Below are positions 21,065 to 31,200 of a stretch of 41,855 bases of DNA, in pieces (within the stretch, counting starts at the first letter, position 1; every line of letters begins with the position of its first letter). Source of the stretch: SIG644 sp045613985. GTDB lineage: Bacteria; Bacillota; Clostridia; Oscillospirales; CAG-272. Location: positions 1 to 41,855 of the forward strand of contig JAZLCA010000011.1 in assembly GCA_045613985.1 (NCBI GenBank), in the 5' to 3' direction. Both the position numbers and the translations under genes were made by a program. The notes under the pieces were generated by a model. The model saw only the letters and a list, made by a program, of their open reading frames with translations, did not search any database and had not been told where the DNA came from.

Positions 21065-23461
21065 TTATTTTACAACCAAGCTGACGAGCTTGCCGGGAAC
21101 GACAATTTCCTTGATGATGGTCTTGCCCTCGAGTTGAGCGGCAACCTGCGCTTTGGCGGCGGCCAAAACTTCATCCTTGGTGGCGTCTGCCGCTACCGTG
21201 ATCTTACCTCTGACCTTACCGCAGATCTGTACGGGAAGCTCAACGACTTGATCGACCGTCTTGGCCTCATCGTACTCGGGCCATGCGGCAAGCGAGCAGA
21301 AGCCTTCGCCGCCAAGATCGGCCCACAGCTCTTCACACAGGTGAGGCGCAATAGGACAAAGCAGACGGACCAACAAACTGTAATCGTTCTTGGCAATCGA
21401 ACCGGCCTCGTAGATATCGTTGAGCAAGCCCATCATAGCCGCGATAGCGGTATTGAACTTCATATCCTCCAGATCGGCATTAACCTTCTTGATGGTCTTG
21501 TGGATTGCCGTTTCCAGCGCGGAAGAAGTACCCTCGGGCTTGATCAGATCTGCTACGTCAGCGAATCTGTCGAGGAATCTCTTGCAGCCCTTTACGCCGT
21601 TTTCCGACCAAGGTGCGGCACTGCCGTAGTCACCCATAAACAGAATGTAGGTGCGCAAAACGTCGGCACCGTATGCGTCAACGACCTCGTTGGGGTCAAC
21701 CGTATTGCCGCGCGACTTGGACATCTTCTCACCGTCAGGACCCAGGATCAGACCCTGCGCCGTTCTCTTGGCGTAAGGCTCTGCGCAGGGGACCTCACCG
21801 ATATCATACAAAAAGTGATGCCAGAAGCGAGAGTAGATCATATGGCGGGTGACATGCTCCATACCGCCGTTATACCAGTCCACAGGCAGCCAGTAGTTCA
21901 GCTTGTCTGCGTCTGCGATGGCCGCATCGTTCTTGGAATCGATGTAGCGCAGGAAATACCAGGACGAGCCTGCCCACTGGGGCATAGTGTCGGTCTCGCG
22001 CTTAGCCGCACCGCCGCACTTGGGGCAGGTGCAGTTGACGTAGTAATCCAGTCTTGCCAAGGGGGATTCACCGCCCTGACCGGGTTCAAACTCGGTAACG
22101 GGAGGCAAACGGAGAGGCAGTTCCTCATAAGGCACGGGAACCATGCCGCAGGTAGGACAGTGAATGATCGGGATGGGCTCACCCCAGTATCTCTGGCGGT
22201 TAAATGCCCAATCCTTCATCTTGAACTGAACACCGCCTTCGCCAATTCCCTTCTCCTGCAGCCAATCGATCATGGCAGCAATGGAATCGGCCTTGTTATC
22301 GTAAGCGTTCAGGAAATCGGAATTGACCATAGGACCGTCGCCCGTGTAAGCTGCCTCCTCGATGTTACCGCCCTGAATGACCTCGATGATATCGATACCA
22401 AACTTCTTGGCAAAAGCATAGTCACGCTCGTCGTGAGCCGGAACGGCCATGATTGCGCCCGTACCGTAGCCCATCATAACGTAGTCGGCGATGTAGATGG
22501 GGATCTCCTTACCGTTGACGGGGTTGATACCGCGTACGCCCTCCAGGCAAACGCCCGTCTTGTCCTTAACCAGCTGGGTACGCTCGAATTCGGTCTTCTT
22601 TGCGCATTCCTCCTGGTAAGCCTTCACGGCGTCCATGTTAGTAATGCGGTCCGCCCATACCTTGAGCATAGGATGCTCGGGAGCGATAACCATAAAGGTT
22701 ACTCCGAACAGCGTATCGGGGCGGGTGGTATAAATACGCAGGGTATCCTCCGTGCCGGTGACACCGAAATTGACGAATGCACCGCGGGATTTTCCGATCC
22801 AGTTGACCTGCTGCTGCTTGATGTTGGGCAGATAATCTACCTCATCCAAGCCATGAAGCAGCTTGTCGGCATACTCGGTAATGCGCAGATACCAGACGTC
22901 CTTGGACTTCTGGATGATATCCGACTTACAGATGTCGCACTTGCCGCCCTGCGAATCCTCATTGGAAAGAACAACCTTACAATGAGGGCAGTAGTTGACC
23001 AGTGCAGTATCGCGGAACGCAAGACCCTTCTCAAACAGCTTGAGGAATATGTACTGCGTCCACTTATAGTAATCCTCCTCGGTCGTATCGACCACGCGGT
23101 TCCAGTCAAAGGAAAAACCGACGCGGCGAAGCTGACTCGAAAACTTAGCGATGTTGCGGTCGGTCAGCTCTCTGGGGTGAACGCCCGTCTTGATGGCGGA
23201 GTTTTCGGTAGGCAGACCGAAGGCATCAAAACCGATGGGAAACAGAACGTTGTAGCCCTGCATTCTTCTCTTGCGCGAGATGACCTCAAGACCGGAATAC
23301 GCCTTGATGTGACCGACGTGCATACCTGATCCGGAGGGATAAGGGAATTCCACCAAGCCGTAGAACTTAGGCTTTTCGGAATGGTCCTCGGCATTAAAAA
23401 TGCCTGCCTCTTCCCACTTTTTCTGCCACTTTTGTTCAATTGCAGAAATATCGTATTTCAT
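21065..23461 (-). CDS. leuS: Leucyl-tRNA synthetase
   Basis: This class Ia synthetase of 798 residues charges tRNA-Leu. The HIGH motif is H48-V-G-H51 in YPSGSGMHVGHIKAYSG; the editing domain has the threonine-rich TTRPDTLFG; zinc-type cysteine pairs are present (CPHCKV...CDICKS); the KMSKS motif EKMSKSRGN is near residue 575; the C-terminal domain ends in ICGKVRGKI and a short tail. Start 23461 follows GAGGAGAGCAAGCT; an in-frame ATG at 23575 lies within rsfS. No T-box leader precedes it: the 46-nt gap to rsfS is too short. It is the last gene of the long minus operon. Confidence 0.97.
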   Translation of the reverse strand: MKYDISAIEQKWQKKWEEAGIFNAEDHSEKPKFYGLVEFPYPSGSGMHVGHIKAYSGLEVISRKRRMQGYNVLFPIGFDAFGLPTENSAIKTGVHPRELTDRNIAKFSSQLRRVGFSFDWNRVVDTTEEDYYKWTQYIFLKLFEKGLAFRDTALVNYCPHCKVVLSNEDSQGGKCDICKSDIIQKSKDVWYLRITEYADKLLHGLDEVDYLPNIKQQQVNWIGKSRGAFVNFGVTGTEDTLRIYTTRPDTLFGVTFMVIAPEHPMLKVWADRITNMDAVKAYQEECAKKTEFERTQLVKDKTGVCLEGVRGINPVNGKEIPIYIADYVMMGYGTGAIMAVPAHDERDYAFAKKFGIDIIEVIQGGNIEEAAYTGDGPMVNSDFLNAYDNKADSIAAMIDWLQEKGIGEGGVQFKMKDWAFNRQRYWGEPIPIIHCPTCGMVPVPYEELPLRLPPVTEFEPGQGGESPLARLDYYVNCTCPKCGGAAKRETDTMPQWAGSSWYFLRYIDSKNDAAIADADKLNYWLPVDWYNGGMEHVTRHMIYSRFWHHFLYDIGEVPCAEPYAKRTAQGLILGPDGEKMSKSRGNTVDPNEVVDAYGADVLRTYILFMGDYGSAAPWSENGVKGCKRFLDRFADVADLIKPEGTSSALETAIHKTIKKVNADLEDMKFNTAIAAMMGLLNDIYEAGSIAKNDYSLLVRLLCPIAPHLCEELWADLGGEGFCSLAAWPEYDEAKTVDQVVELPVQICGKVRGKITVAADATKDEVLAAAKAQVAAQLEGKTIIKEIVVPGKLVSLVVK

Positions 23462-23507
23462 AGCTTGCTCTCCTCTTGTGTATATAAAGATAATTGAATT
23501 TTCGTCT

Positions 23508-23939
23508 TTAGTTGGCTTCTGCCTCGGGCGCATCGCCGTACAGCTTATCCAGATTATAAAATTCTCTGGCCTCACGGCTGAATACGTGAACGATCACGTG
23601 GTAATAGTCAGCAATCACCCAAGTGCCGTTGTCGCGGCCCTCAACGTGATGGGTGTCCACACCGCGCAGGCCGAGACGGTATTCGATCTCTCCGATGAGC
23701 GACTTGATATGGGTGTTAGAGTTGGCTGTGCAAAGCACAAAATAATCGGCCAATACGGTTTTGTCCTCTACGTGCAGGACCTTGATATCACGGCCTCTTT
23801 TGTTGTCCAGCACGCGAGCGATCTCTTGCGCCAGTTCCAAAGGCTCTGCGCCCTTGAGCGTGGGCAGCTTGCGATACTCTTCCTCCGACCAAAATTCGGT
23901 ATCTACCGTCTCGGTCGATTTGATCATCATTTCTTCCAT
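23508..23939 (-). CDS. rsfS: Ribosomal silencing factor RsfS
   Basis: The protein has 143 residues. The conserved core is at about 35-135: ARVLDNKRGRDIKVLHVED, then LADYFVLCTANSNTHIKSL and GTWVIADYYHVIVHVFSREAREFYNLDKLYGD, the classic family signature. It binds L14 on the 50S subunit and blocks subunit joining in starvation. An N-terminal extension of about 30 acidic residues precedes the domain. Start 23939 follows AGGAAGAAAT; an upstream ATG at 24137 would lie within the lcp gene. The leader holds two copies of TTACATAAAA. It is between lcp and leuS, a conserved clostridial order. Confidence 0.93.
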   Translation of the reverse strand: MEEMMIKSTETVDTEFWSEEEYRKLPTLKGAEPLELAQEIARVLDNKRGRDIKVLHVEDKTVLADYFVLCTANSNTHIKSLIGEIEYRLGLRGVDTHHVEGRDNGTWVIADYYHVIVHVFSREAREFYNLDKLYGDAPEAEAN

Positions 23940-23985
23940 ATTTCTTCCTATCCTTTTATGTAAATGAATTTTATGTAACCTATTA

Positions 23986-25077
23986 TCATGAGACGAGGCG
24001 GATATCAATCCCCTCCAGCGTCCCTTCCGCCGTATAATCTTTGGCACGGCAACTGTCTGCCGACGCTCGATAAATGCGTTCAAACGTACTATTGTTTCGA
24101 TTGGTAAACACCTGATCGGGATCAAATCCTCCCGCAAGCTCGCCCAGCGTATCCTTCAAAAGCTTGTCCGCGGCCTCTTTGTTGAGCACGTAATACCAAG
24201 CACCGCTGTTGTTCCCCGTTCGCGCCGGGGCTCCCGGCAAGGTAGTCATGTGCAGCTCGGAAAGCTCTACTCGCCGCAATGTTTTGGCGCAGGAGATGCA
24301 GTCACTCAGGCTCATATCCGTCTTGATCTTACCAAAGCACTTGCAAACCAGCGAAACCGTCTGCGAAAGGCTCAATTTCTCCTTGGTTTGCTTGGCCAGT
24401 GAGGATAAAAACAGCTTTTGCGCGTCCATGCGGCCAACGTCCGCACGGGCGTAGCCTGACCGAAAGCGAACAAACATCTGAGCCATCTCACCATCCAGCA
24501 CCTGCTCCCCTGCCTTTAGGTGAATATGCAGGTTTTGGGAGGGATCGTCATAATCCATATCGGCCGGTACGTTCATGGGAACACCGCCGATCATATCGAC
24601 CATCTCGCCCAGCACGTCAAGATCGATGCAAACGTAATAATCAATGGGAATTCCCATATTGTCACTTAAAAACGCCGCAACACCTTCCCCTCCCAATTTG
24701 GCATATGCCCCGTTGATCTTCTTATAACTGCCGTCAGTATAGGCGGCATAGGTATCACGGGGAATCTGTAGCAAATGGAGGGTGTTTTGTCGAGTGTCAA
24801 GCGAGGCAACCATCAAAACGTCGGTCAATCCCGCCGCTCGGTCCTTGCCCATCACCAACACCTGAATACGCCCATTCTGCGCTTTGGCAACCGTAGCAAC
24901 GTTGTCAACCGCATCTTCATCGCCCGTCAGCCGCATCCACAACTGATGCATATAGGCAGGATGCGTCGCTTCATAGCGGTGCTCGCCAACAACAGCCGCG
25001 CCCAACAGGGGCAGCAATATCAAAAAGGCGATCAAGAGAGGCAATATCAAGGCCTTGGCAGTTAATTTTCGTTTCAT
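23986..25077 (-). CDS. LytR-CpsA-Psr (LCP) family protein
   Basis: The protein has 363 residues. A basic N-terminus and one membrane segment (about 8-32) are followed by an LCP domain (about 70-225): VLVMGKDRAAGLTDVLMVASLD, LLQIPRDTY with the conserved Arg, KINGAYAKLG, and MAQMFVRFRSGYARADVGRMDAQK. Its family attaches teichoic acids or capsular glycans from lipid carriers to peptidoglycan outside the cell. AAAGGAGAATGTAATCT precedes the ATG, and this site is in the loop of a 9-bp stem. It lies between yqeK and rsfS in the usual order. The C-terminal region (about 240-363) is less typical. Confidence 0.9.
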   Translation of the reverse strand: MKRKLTAKALILPLLIAFLILLPLLGAAVVGEHRYEATHPAYMHQLWMRLTGDEDAVDNVATVAKAQNGRIQVLVMGKDRAAGLTDVLMVASLDTRQNTLHLLQIPRDTYAAYTDGSYKKINGAYAKLGGEGVAAFLSDNMGIPIDYYVCIDLDVLGEMVDMIGGVPMNVPADMDYDDPSQNLHIHLKAGEQVLDGEMAQMFVRFRSGYARADVGRMDAQKLFLSSLAKQTKEKLSLSQTVSLVCKCFGKIKTDMSLSDCISCAKTLRRVELSELHMTTLPGAPARTGNNSGAWYYVLNKEAADKLLKDTLGELAGGFDPDQVFTNRNNSTFERIYRASADSCRAKDYTAEGTLEGIDIRLVS

Positions 25078-25113
25078 AGATTACATTCTCCTTTAATTCG
25101 GAATATGTAATCT
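25078..25113 (-). promoter_or_regulatory. Inverted repeat enclosing the lcp ribosome site
   Basis: In the transcript AGATTACAT (25113-25105) and ATGTAATCT (25086-25078) are perfect 9-bp arms. The 18-nt loop holds AAAGGAGA and the start codon follows the stem directly. This is a candidate translational control hairpin or a DNA operator. Confidence 0.55.
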
Positions 25114-25123
25114 ATTTTTAATT

Positions 25124-25786
25124 TTACAATCTCTGTCGGTCGGCAATCAAGCTGTTGCGTGCCTTTAGCGTATCAAGGCTGATGGTAACACCCTCCGCCA
25201 AAAGATTGCGCATCGTCATGTCATAAGACAAAATCAACGTGTCCCGCAGATGCGCTCTGCGATCCGTCTCGCCCATGGATTCGGGGTGAGCGCAGAAGAA
25301 ATAGTCGCGGAGCCGCACGCAATCCGGGAATTTCCGGCTGTCGTCGATATAATCGGCCAAATACAGCAGCTGCTCGCATAGCGGCATATGCTCGTGTCCT
25401 GTCGTGTGCCAACGCACCGCGCGAACGACCACGTCTGTCGCATATTCGGGAAAATCGCGTTTGATCCGCTCCGCCGCCGTTTTGGCATGAAAAGTCTTAG
25501 GGGCCAACCGATCTTCAGATTCTATTATTATACCAAACTCACGGCATAATTGCAACTGCTTTTCCAAACTTTCTTCCTTGGTAATATCGTGGAGCAGAGC
25601 CGCCGCTCGAAGTTCCGGAATGTATTCGGGACAATACAACTCCGCCAGACGGGCAACCATGCGTTCCACCGCCAACGTGTGCTCACAGCGCTTATCTGAC
25701 AGCATCTCCGCTACACGCTGCCGCAAAGAATCCAGCATTTGCTCCGTGATGGCGCAGCAAGTATTCTCATTGCGGTCTAACATCAT
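25124..25786 (-). CDS. yqeK: YqeK-type HD phosphohydrolase (Ap4A hydrolase)
   Basis: The protein has 220 residues, somewhat longer than the usual 190. HD-domain metal ligands: H of CEHTLAVER, HD in ALLHDITKE, and H of VRWHTTGHEHM with YLADYIDDSRKF. By family it cleaves diadenosine tetraphosphate symmetrically. The ATG (25786) overlaps the nadD stop (ATGA) and follows GGAGGCGTGACACA. The yhbY-nadD-yqeK-lcp-rsfS order is a conserved Firmicutes block. Confidence 0.9.
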   Translation of the reverse strand: MMLDRNENTCCAITEQMLDSLRQRVAEMLSDKRCEHTLAVERMVARLAELYCPEYIPELRAAALLHDITKEESLEKQLQLCREFGIIIESEDRLAPKTFHAKTAAERIKRDFPEYATDVVVRAVRWHTTGHEHMPLCEQLLYLADYIDDSRKFPDCVRLRDYFFCAHPESMGETDRRAHLRDTLILSYDMTMRNLLAEGVTISLDTLKARNSLIADRQRL

Positions 25787-26406
25787 TGTGTCACGCCTCC
25801 CTGTGTTTTATACAAGCCGTTCTCGCGGATATATTTTTCCACTGCACTCGGAACCATGCCGGAAATATCACGTCCCTGTGCAACGGCCTTTCGCACGCCG
25901 GTACTGGATACGACAATAGGATCTCCCACGATACGACGTACTACTTTACCGTATTTTTGCTGATATTCTGAAATTTTAGCAACGATACGAGCGTCCAGAA
26001 TCGGATCCTTCCCTTCTCTGCGCATATAGACGGGATAGCACAACCGGAAGATCTCCTCCGGCTCTCGCCAGGTATCCAGCGTAAGAAGCATATCCGTTCC
26101 CATCATCAAAAACAGTCGATGCTCTTCAGAGGCAAAGGCGCGCAGCGTATCTACCGTATAGCTTTTCCCCTCGCGGCGGATCTCCAGATCGCTGATCAGC
26201 ACACCGTCCACGTCTTCAAAGGCCAATTCGCACATTTTTAAGCGTTGCCAGGCATTGGCATCGCCCTGCATCTGTTTATGAGGCGGGATGCCGGCGGGAA
26301 TGATATACAAAAGGTCCAACCACATCTGCTCCATGAATGCTTTGGCCGCCGCCACGTGTCCGTTGTGGATGGGAGAAAAGCTGCCGCCGTAAATACCGAT
26401 TCTCAT
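25783..26406 (-). CDS. nadD: Nicotinate-nucleotide adenylyltransferase
   Basis: The protein has 207 residues. It starts with the nucleotidyltransferase motif GIYGGSFSPIHNGHVAAAK (the HxGH part is HNGH) and ends with SSTGVRKAVAQGRD, the second nucleotide site. It makes deamido-NAD from nicotinate mononucleotide and ATP. Its start overlaps the yhbY stop and its stop overlaps the yqeK start, so the three genes are coupled. Confidence 0.95.
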   Translation of the reverse strand: MRIGIYGGSFSPIHNGHVAAAKAFMEQMWLDLLYIIPAGIPPHKQMQGDANAWQRLKMCELAFEDVDGVLISDLEIRREGKSYTVDTLRAFASEEHRLFLMMGTDMLLTLDTWREPEEIFRLCYPVYMRREGKDPILDARIVAKISEYQQKYGKVVRRIVGDPIVVSSTGVRKAVAQGRDISGMVPSAVEKYIRENGLYKTQGGVTQ

Positions 26407-26705
26407 GGCAGCTCAATCTTGCGGCGCTTGGGATCCTTAGCCTGACGATACAGCACCAGCTTGTTACCAATGACGGTAACAAGGGTTGCGTCAACGGCCT
26501 GTGCCAGCTCCTCCGCCACATCGCGAGCCGCCTCGCCGCTGTTTTCCAGCACCTTCATTTTGATCAGCTCGCGTGCTTCCAATGCGTCGCTGACTGTTTT
26601 AATCATTGCATCTCCGATACCGCCCTTGCCAATCTGCATGATGGTATCGATATGGGTTGCCAGCGAGCGCAGATAGGCACGCTGTTTGGTATTCAACTGA
26701 ATCAT
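26403..26705 (-). CDS. yhbY: YhbY-family RNA-binding (CRM domain) protein
   Basis: The protein has 100 residues, the whole CRM domain: LNTKQRAYLRSLATHI, QIGKGGIGDAMIKTVSDALEARELIKMKVL with the GKGG loop, and ATLVTVIGNKLVLYRQAK. The family binds pre-50S particles. ATG 26705 follows GAGGAAAATA; an in-frame GTG at 26717 would include the ribosome site. It lies 12 nt after rdgB. Confidence 0.92.
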   Translation of the reverse strand: MIQLNTKQRAYLRSLATHIDTIMQIGKGGIGDAMIKTVSDALEARELIKMKVLENSGEAARDVAEELAQAVDATLVTVIGNKLVLYRQAKDPKRRKIELP

Positions 26706-26717
26706 TATTTTCCTCAC

Positions 26718-27317
26718 TTATTGTTTGTTCATACGCGCCTGCAATGCCGCGGCAAAGGCCCGCAGCGCAGCGGCACGATGACTGATTTTATTTTTTTCTT
26801 CTGCCGGGATCTCGCCAAAACTCTTTTCAAAGGGCGGATAATAGAAGATAGGATCATAGCCGAAGCCGCCTTCTCCCGCACACTCGTACAAAAGCTCTCC
26901 CTTGACGTCGCCCTGTACGACGATGGGCTCACTGCCGTCGGGAAACACGCAGGCGATACAGCAACGAAATTCCGCCGCGCGGTCGGCTTCCTCCTTCATA
27001 TTATGGAGAAGCAGTTCAAGATTTGCCTTGTCGTCTCCGTCCTTCCCCGCATAACGCGCCGAATAAATGCCGGGGGCCCAGTTCAGCGCACGCACACACA
27101 GGCCCGAATCGTCACCAACGCCGATGTATCCCGACGCGGCGGCTGCACGAGCCTTGATCAAGGCATTTGCTTCAAAGGAGTCACCGTCTTCAACGATCTC
27201 CCCCTCCACGCCTGCCTGGGAAAGCGACAAAATTTCAATGTCGGGAATATATTCGCACAAAAGGGTACGAAGCTCAGCAATCTTTTTTTGATTATGCGAC
27301 GCCAAAACGATTTTCAT
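26718..27317 (-). CDS. rdgB: Non-canonical purine NTP pyrophosphatase (RdgB/HAM1)
   Basis: The protein has 199 residues. It starts VLASHNQKKIAELRTLL with the SHN-K motif, has DDSGLCVRALNWAPGIYSARYAG and FGYDPIFYYPPFEKSFGEI. It removes ITP, dITP and XTP from nucleotide pools. GAGGTGAAGC precedes the ATG. It lies 8 nt after ftsY. Confidence 0.95.
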   Translation of the reverse strand: MKIVLASHNQKKIAELRTLLCEYIPDIEILSLSQAGVEGEIVEDGDSFEANALIKARAAAASGYIGVGDDSGLCVRALNWAPGIYSARYAGKDGDDKANLELLLHNMKEEADRAAEFRCCIACVFPDGSEPIVVQGDVKGELLYECAGEGGFGYDPIFYYPPFEKSFGEIPAEEKNKISHRAAALRAFAAALQARMNKQ

Positions 27318-27325
27318 GCTTCACC

Positions 27326-28234
27326 TCAAAGCGCAAACAGCGCGCTGACAAATTCGTCGGCATCGAAGGCCTGCATATCGTCGATCTTCTCTCCCACACC
27401 AATGAATTTGACGGGAATGTTGAGTTCCTTTTTGATAGACAGCACGATACCTCCCTTGGCCGTTCCGTCCAACTTGGTCAGGATCAAGCCCGAAAGCTCG
27501 GCCGCGTGGCGGAACTCCTTGGCCTGAAGCACGGCATTCTGCCCCGTCGTAGCATCCAGCACAAGCAGGTTTTCCCGCGAAGCGCCGGGCAATTCCCTCT
27601 CGATGACACGATTGATCTTAGCCAGCTCGTTCATCAGATTTTTCTTATTGTGCAAGCGTCCTGCCGTATCGACCAGCAAAACGTCCGCCTGCTTATTCTT
27701 AGCATAGTTGACCGCATCGTAAACGACGGCGGCGGGGTCAGAGCCCTCGCCCTGGCGGATCATATCCACCTTAGCACGCTCGCACCAAACGCCCAGCTGA
27801 TCAATTGCCGCCGCACGGAAGGTATCGGCCGCTGCAACCACCACTTTCTTGCCCTGCAAACGAAGGCTGTTGGCGATCTTACCGATGGAAGTCGTCTTAC
27901 CGGCACCGTTGACGCCAATGACCAAAATCACAGAAGGCGAGGTGTCCAATTTGAGAGGCTCCCCTTCACCGATCATGCTCGTCAGGATCTCACGAAGCAC
28001 ATCCATCACCTGGTCCTTTTCCTTAAGTCTGCCGTCCTTGATGCGCTCGCGCAGCTCCTCAATGATATCCTCGGTTGCACTGACACCAACGTCAGCGCAA
28101 ATCAGAATTTCTTCAAGCTCGTCCAGAAGATCCTCGTCTACCCGAACGAAATTTTTCAAAAGATTGTGTACACCGCCAAAAATGGCGTTCTTCGTTTTCA
28201 TCAAGCCCGCTTTGAGCTTATCCAAAAATGCCAT
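27326..28234 (-). CDS. ftsY: Signal recognition particle receptor FtsY
   Basis: The protein has 302 residues, an NG-only FtsY without the acidic A domain. N domain at about 1-90; G domain with GVNGAGKTTSIGKIA (G1), DTFRAAAIDQL, DTAGRLHNKKNLMNEL, TKLDGTAKGG and the terminal GVGEKIDDMQAFDADEFV. It docks SRP-bound ribosomes at the membrane. ATG 28234 follows GGAGACGATTGGG and overlaps the smc end by 17 nt; an upstream start at 28300 is inside smc. Confidence 0.95.
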   Translation of the reverse strand: MAFLDKLKAGLMKTKNAIFGGVHNLLKNFVRVDEDLLDELEEILICADVGVSATEDIIEELRERIKDGRLKEKDQVMDVLREILTSMIGEGEPLKLDTSPSVILVIGVNGAGKTTSIGKIANSLRLQGKKVVVAAADTFRAAAIDQLGVWCERAKVDMIRQGEGSDPAAVVYDAVNYAKNKQADVLLVDTAGRLHNKKNLMNELAKINRVIERELPGASRENLLVLDATTGQNAVLQAKEFRHAAELSGLILTKLDGTAKGGIVLSIKKELNIPVKFIGVGEKIDDMQAFDADEFVSALFAL

Positions 28235-31200
28235 CCCAATCGTCTCCTTTTTTCTTGCTGATATTTTCAACGTCCAGCGCCAGTACCTTTGAAATACCAT
28301 GTTCAGGCATGGTAACGCCGTACAGTCGAGTGGCCGCGGCCATAGTACCGCGACGGTGGGTGATCATAATAAACTGGGTGCCACTCGAATAGCGCTTGAT
28401 ATACTGCGCCAATCGTTCCACGTTGACCTCGTCCAACGCCGCTTCGATCTCGTCGAGAATACAGAAGGGGGTGGGATTGGCCTGCAAAATGGCAAAGAAC
28501 AGCGCAACGCCGATGAAGGACTGCTCGCCGCCCGACAGCTGCATCAGATTCTTGATGATCTTTCCGGGAGGTGCCGCCTTGATCTCGATACCACTCTCCA
28601 AGATGTTGTCGGGATCGGTCAGAGAAAGCTCTGCGCTACCGCCGCCGAACAGCTCGGAGAATACCCGACCGAAGTTCTCATTGATCTGATTGAAGCATTC
28701 GACAAAGGAGGTCTTCATATCCTTTTCCAATGTGGAAATGATATCCAACAGCTCCTTGCGGCTCTTTTCCAGATCCGCGATCTGCTCGCTCATGGTATCG
28801 TATTTTTCCTTGACCTCCTTGTACTTTTCCACGGCATCAAGGTCCACGTTGCCCATACCGCGCAAGCGGTTGCGGCACTCGGTCTGCATGGCAATCATGC
28901 TCATGCGGTTTTCGGGGGTAACCGCAGGATAACCCAGCGCCAGTGCATCGGCACGGGTCAATTCATAATCCTCCCACAGCTTACCCGACAGCTTGTCCTG
29001 CTCTGCCCGAAGCTGAGCAAGCTTATTTTCATTTTTAGCGTGAACGCGATAGATCTGTTCCTTCTCGTCCATCTTTTCACGCATTTTACGGTTGAGCTCG
29101 TTGAGTTTCTTCTCAAATACAAAGCCATCCTCTTCCACCAGCTTGCGGCGGGCATTCAAGCCATCCAGCCGGCTCTGACCGGCCTCGAGTACCTGCCTGT
29201 TGGCCGCAATCTGCTCGGTCAATTCACCGATCTGCGCCTGATAATCCGCAAGACGATCGCGCAAGACCTGCAGCTGTGCGCTGAATGTGTCGATGCGCTC
29301 TTCCGCCGAGCGAATGAGCATATGCTCCGTCTCGCTGTCTTTTTCATTGGCACTGATGCGGACGTACAACTCGGTCAGACGCTTATCAATATCACTTCGG
29401 CGGTCTTCCAGCTCGTTTCTCTGCTCATCCATCGATGCTCTCGCGGCACGAATCTCTTCTATTTGATGGTGCAAAGCCGTCTCTTCGGCGCGCAGCGTCT
29501 GAAGTTCTTCCTCGTATCGAGCGTGCATCCTGGCGATCTGCTCGTATTCTGCGCGAAGCTTATCCATCAAGGTGTTGTTCGCATCTCTCTTGGCCAGTAC
29601 CTGCTCAAGAGCGGCCGCCTCGCTTGCACGGAGAACTGCCGTCAACCCCTTTTGGTTGTCCGTCTCATCGATTTCGATCTCAAGCTCCTCGATCTCCTTG
29701 GCCGCCAGGCGCAAACTCTTGCTCTGTACTTCCATGTTGGACTTCAATTCGTCCAGCTCGGTCTGCATACGCTTGATCTCGCCCGCACGGCTGAGAACAC
29801 CGCCCTTTTGCTTGACGGAACCACCCGTAAAGGAACCGCCCACATTGATCTGCTGGCCATCCAGCGTGACCACGCGGACACGGTAACCGATCGCTTTGGC
29901 CATAACGGTTGCATGATCGATATTATCAAAGATCACCGTCCGTCCCAGCAAAGAAGACAGGACATTGTGGAATTTCTCATCGGCATGAAGCAGTCGGTCT
30001 GCAACTCCAATATAGCCCTCATACCCTGCGGCAGTCTTCATTTCCGCCGTTTCGGTCGAGGGACGCATGGAGGTCAGCGGGAAAAAGGTTGCCCGTCCAG
30101 CTTCGCCTCTCTTCAAAGCATACATAGCCGCTTTAGCTGTTGCCTCATTGTCAACAACAATGTTCTGCAAGTTGGCGCCAAGAGCGGTTTCGATGGCAGT
30201 AATATACCGATCGTCCACCGAGATCAGCTGAGAGAGCGGACCGAAAACAGTACCGCAAGGGGCACCGTGCGCATCCGTGATACGACCGGCCGCATACTCC
30301 TTCATGACGAAGCGAACGCTGTGTGCATAGCCCTCAAACTGCTCCTCCATGGTGCGATAGGTGTTGATTCTCTGGGAAAGAGAGTCTGCCCGCAAGGTCG
30401 CGGCGCGATATTCGCTCTGCTTGGCCGCGTGATCTTCACGCATGGTGCCAAGGCGTGCTTGCATTTCGTCGGTCTTTTCATCCAACGAAGCAAGGCTATC
30501 GTCATAATCGGCAATGGTCGCCCGCACGGACGCACATTGCTTGTCAAGCTCTGCGGAAATCTTGACGTAATTGTCAAGCTCTGAGCGCATACTATCATTC
30601 TTACCGTCGTCGGTTTCGCGCGCATTTTCAATAACAGACAGACGAACCTTGACGTCGGTCGCCTGACTCTCCAGTGCCAGAACGTCTTCTTGCGCCGTAG
30701 CGATATTTTCTTCCAGCGTTTCGATGCGCTCGCCCAACTCCTTGTGCTCGGCCGTCAAGGCGCTCTGTTCCTCCGTCAGAAGCTGTGCGGCATCACGGAG
30801 AGCAGCGATATTCTGATGATGCTCCGCGCAACCGTCAATTTCCAATTGCATGGAACGATCGGTGCTTTCAATGCTTCCCTGCGCGGCTGCCATGAGTTCG
30901 CGGGTGTGACCGATCTTGCTCTCCTTGACGCGATTATCGCTATCCAGGACGTGATTTTCCTCGGTCAGACGGCGGATCTGGGTCAACAGCTCCTCGCTCG
31001 TCACCTTATTACTCTGCGACTGCTCAAACAAACGGTTGTTTTGCTCCTCCATGGAGGCAACCGCTTCATCTGCGCAAGACAGATCAAAGGTCGAATGCTT
31101 CAAATTTTCCTCGGCAACGTCCAATTCGCGGCGCAACCGCTCAGTATCGTACAACCAAAGGCTGACGTCAGCCTTTTTCTTATTTTCCAACAATTCGATG

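Noticed and set aside
21134..23329. Long open frame on the plus strand opposite leuS
   Set aside because: No ribosome site or promoter, no recognisable family, and its openness follows from codon bias of leuS on the other strand.
23462..23507. T-box riboswitch before leuS
   Set aside because: The gap is only 46 nt and no specifier loop or T-box sequence is present.
23462..25123. Three successive gaps of exactly 46 nt (yqeK-lcp, lcp-rsfS, rsfS-leuS)
   Set aside because: The gap sequences are unrelated apart from TTACAT motifs; equal length is probably chance.
28299..30584. Long open plus-strand frame opposite smc
   Set aside because: It mirrors the coiled-coil codons of smc; the product is Leu/Gln/His-rich, with no start signal.
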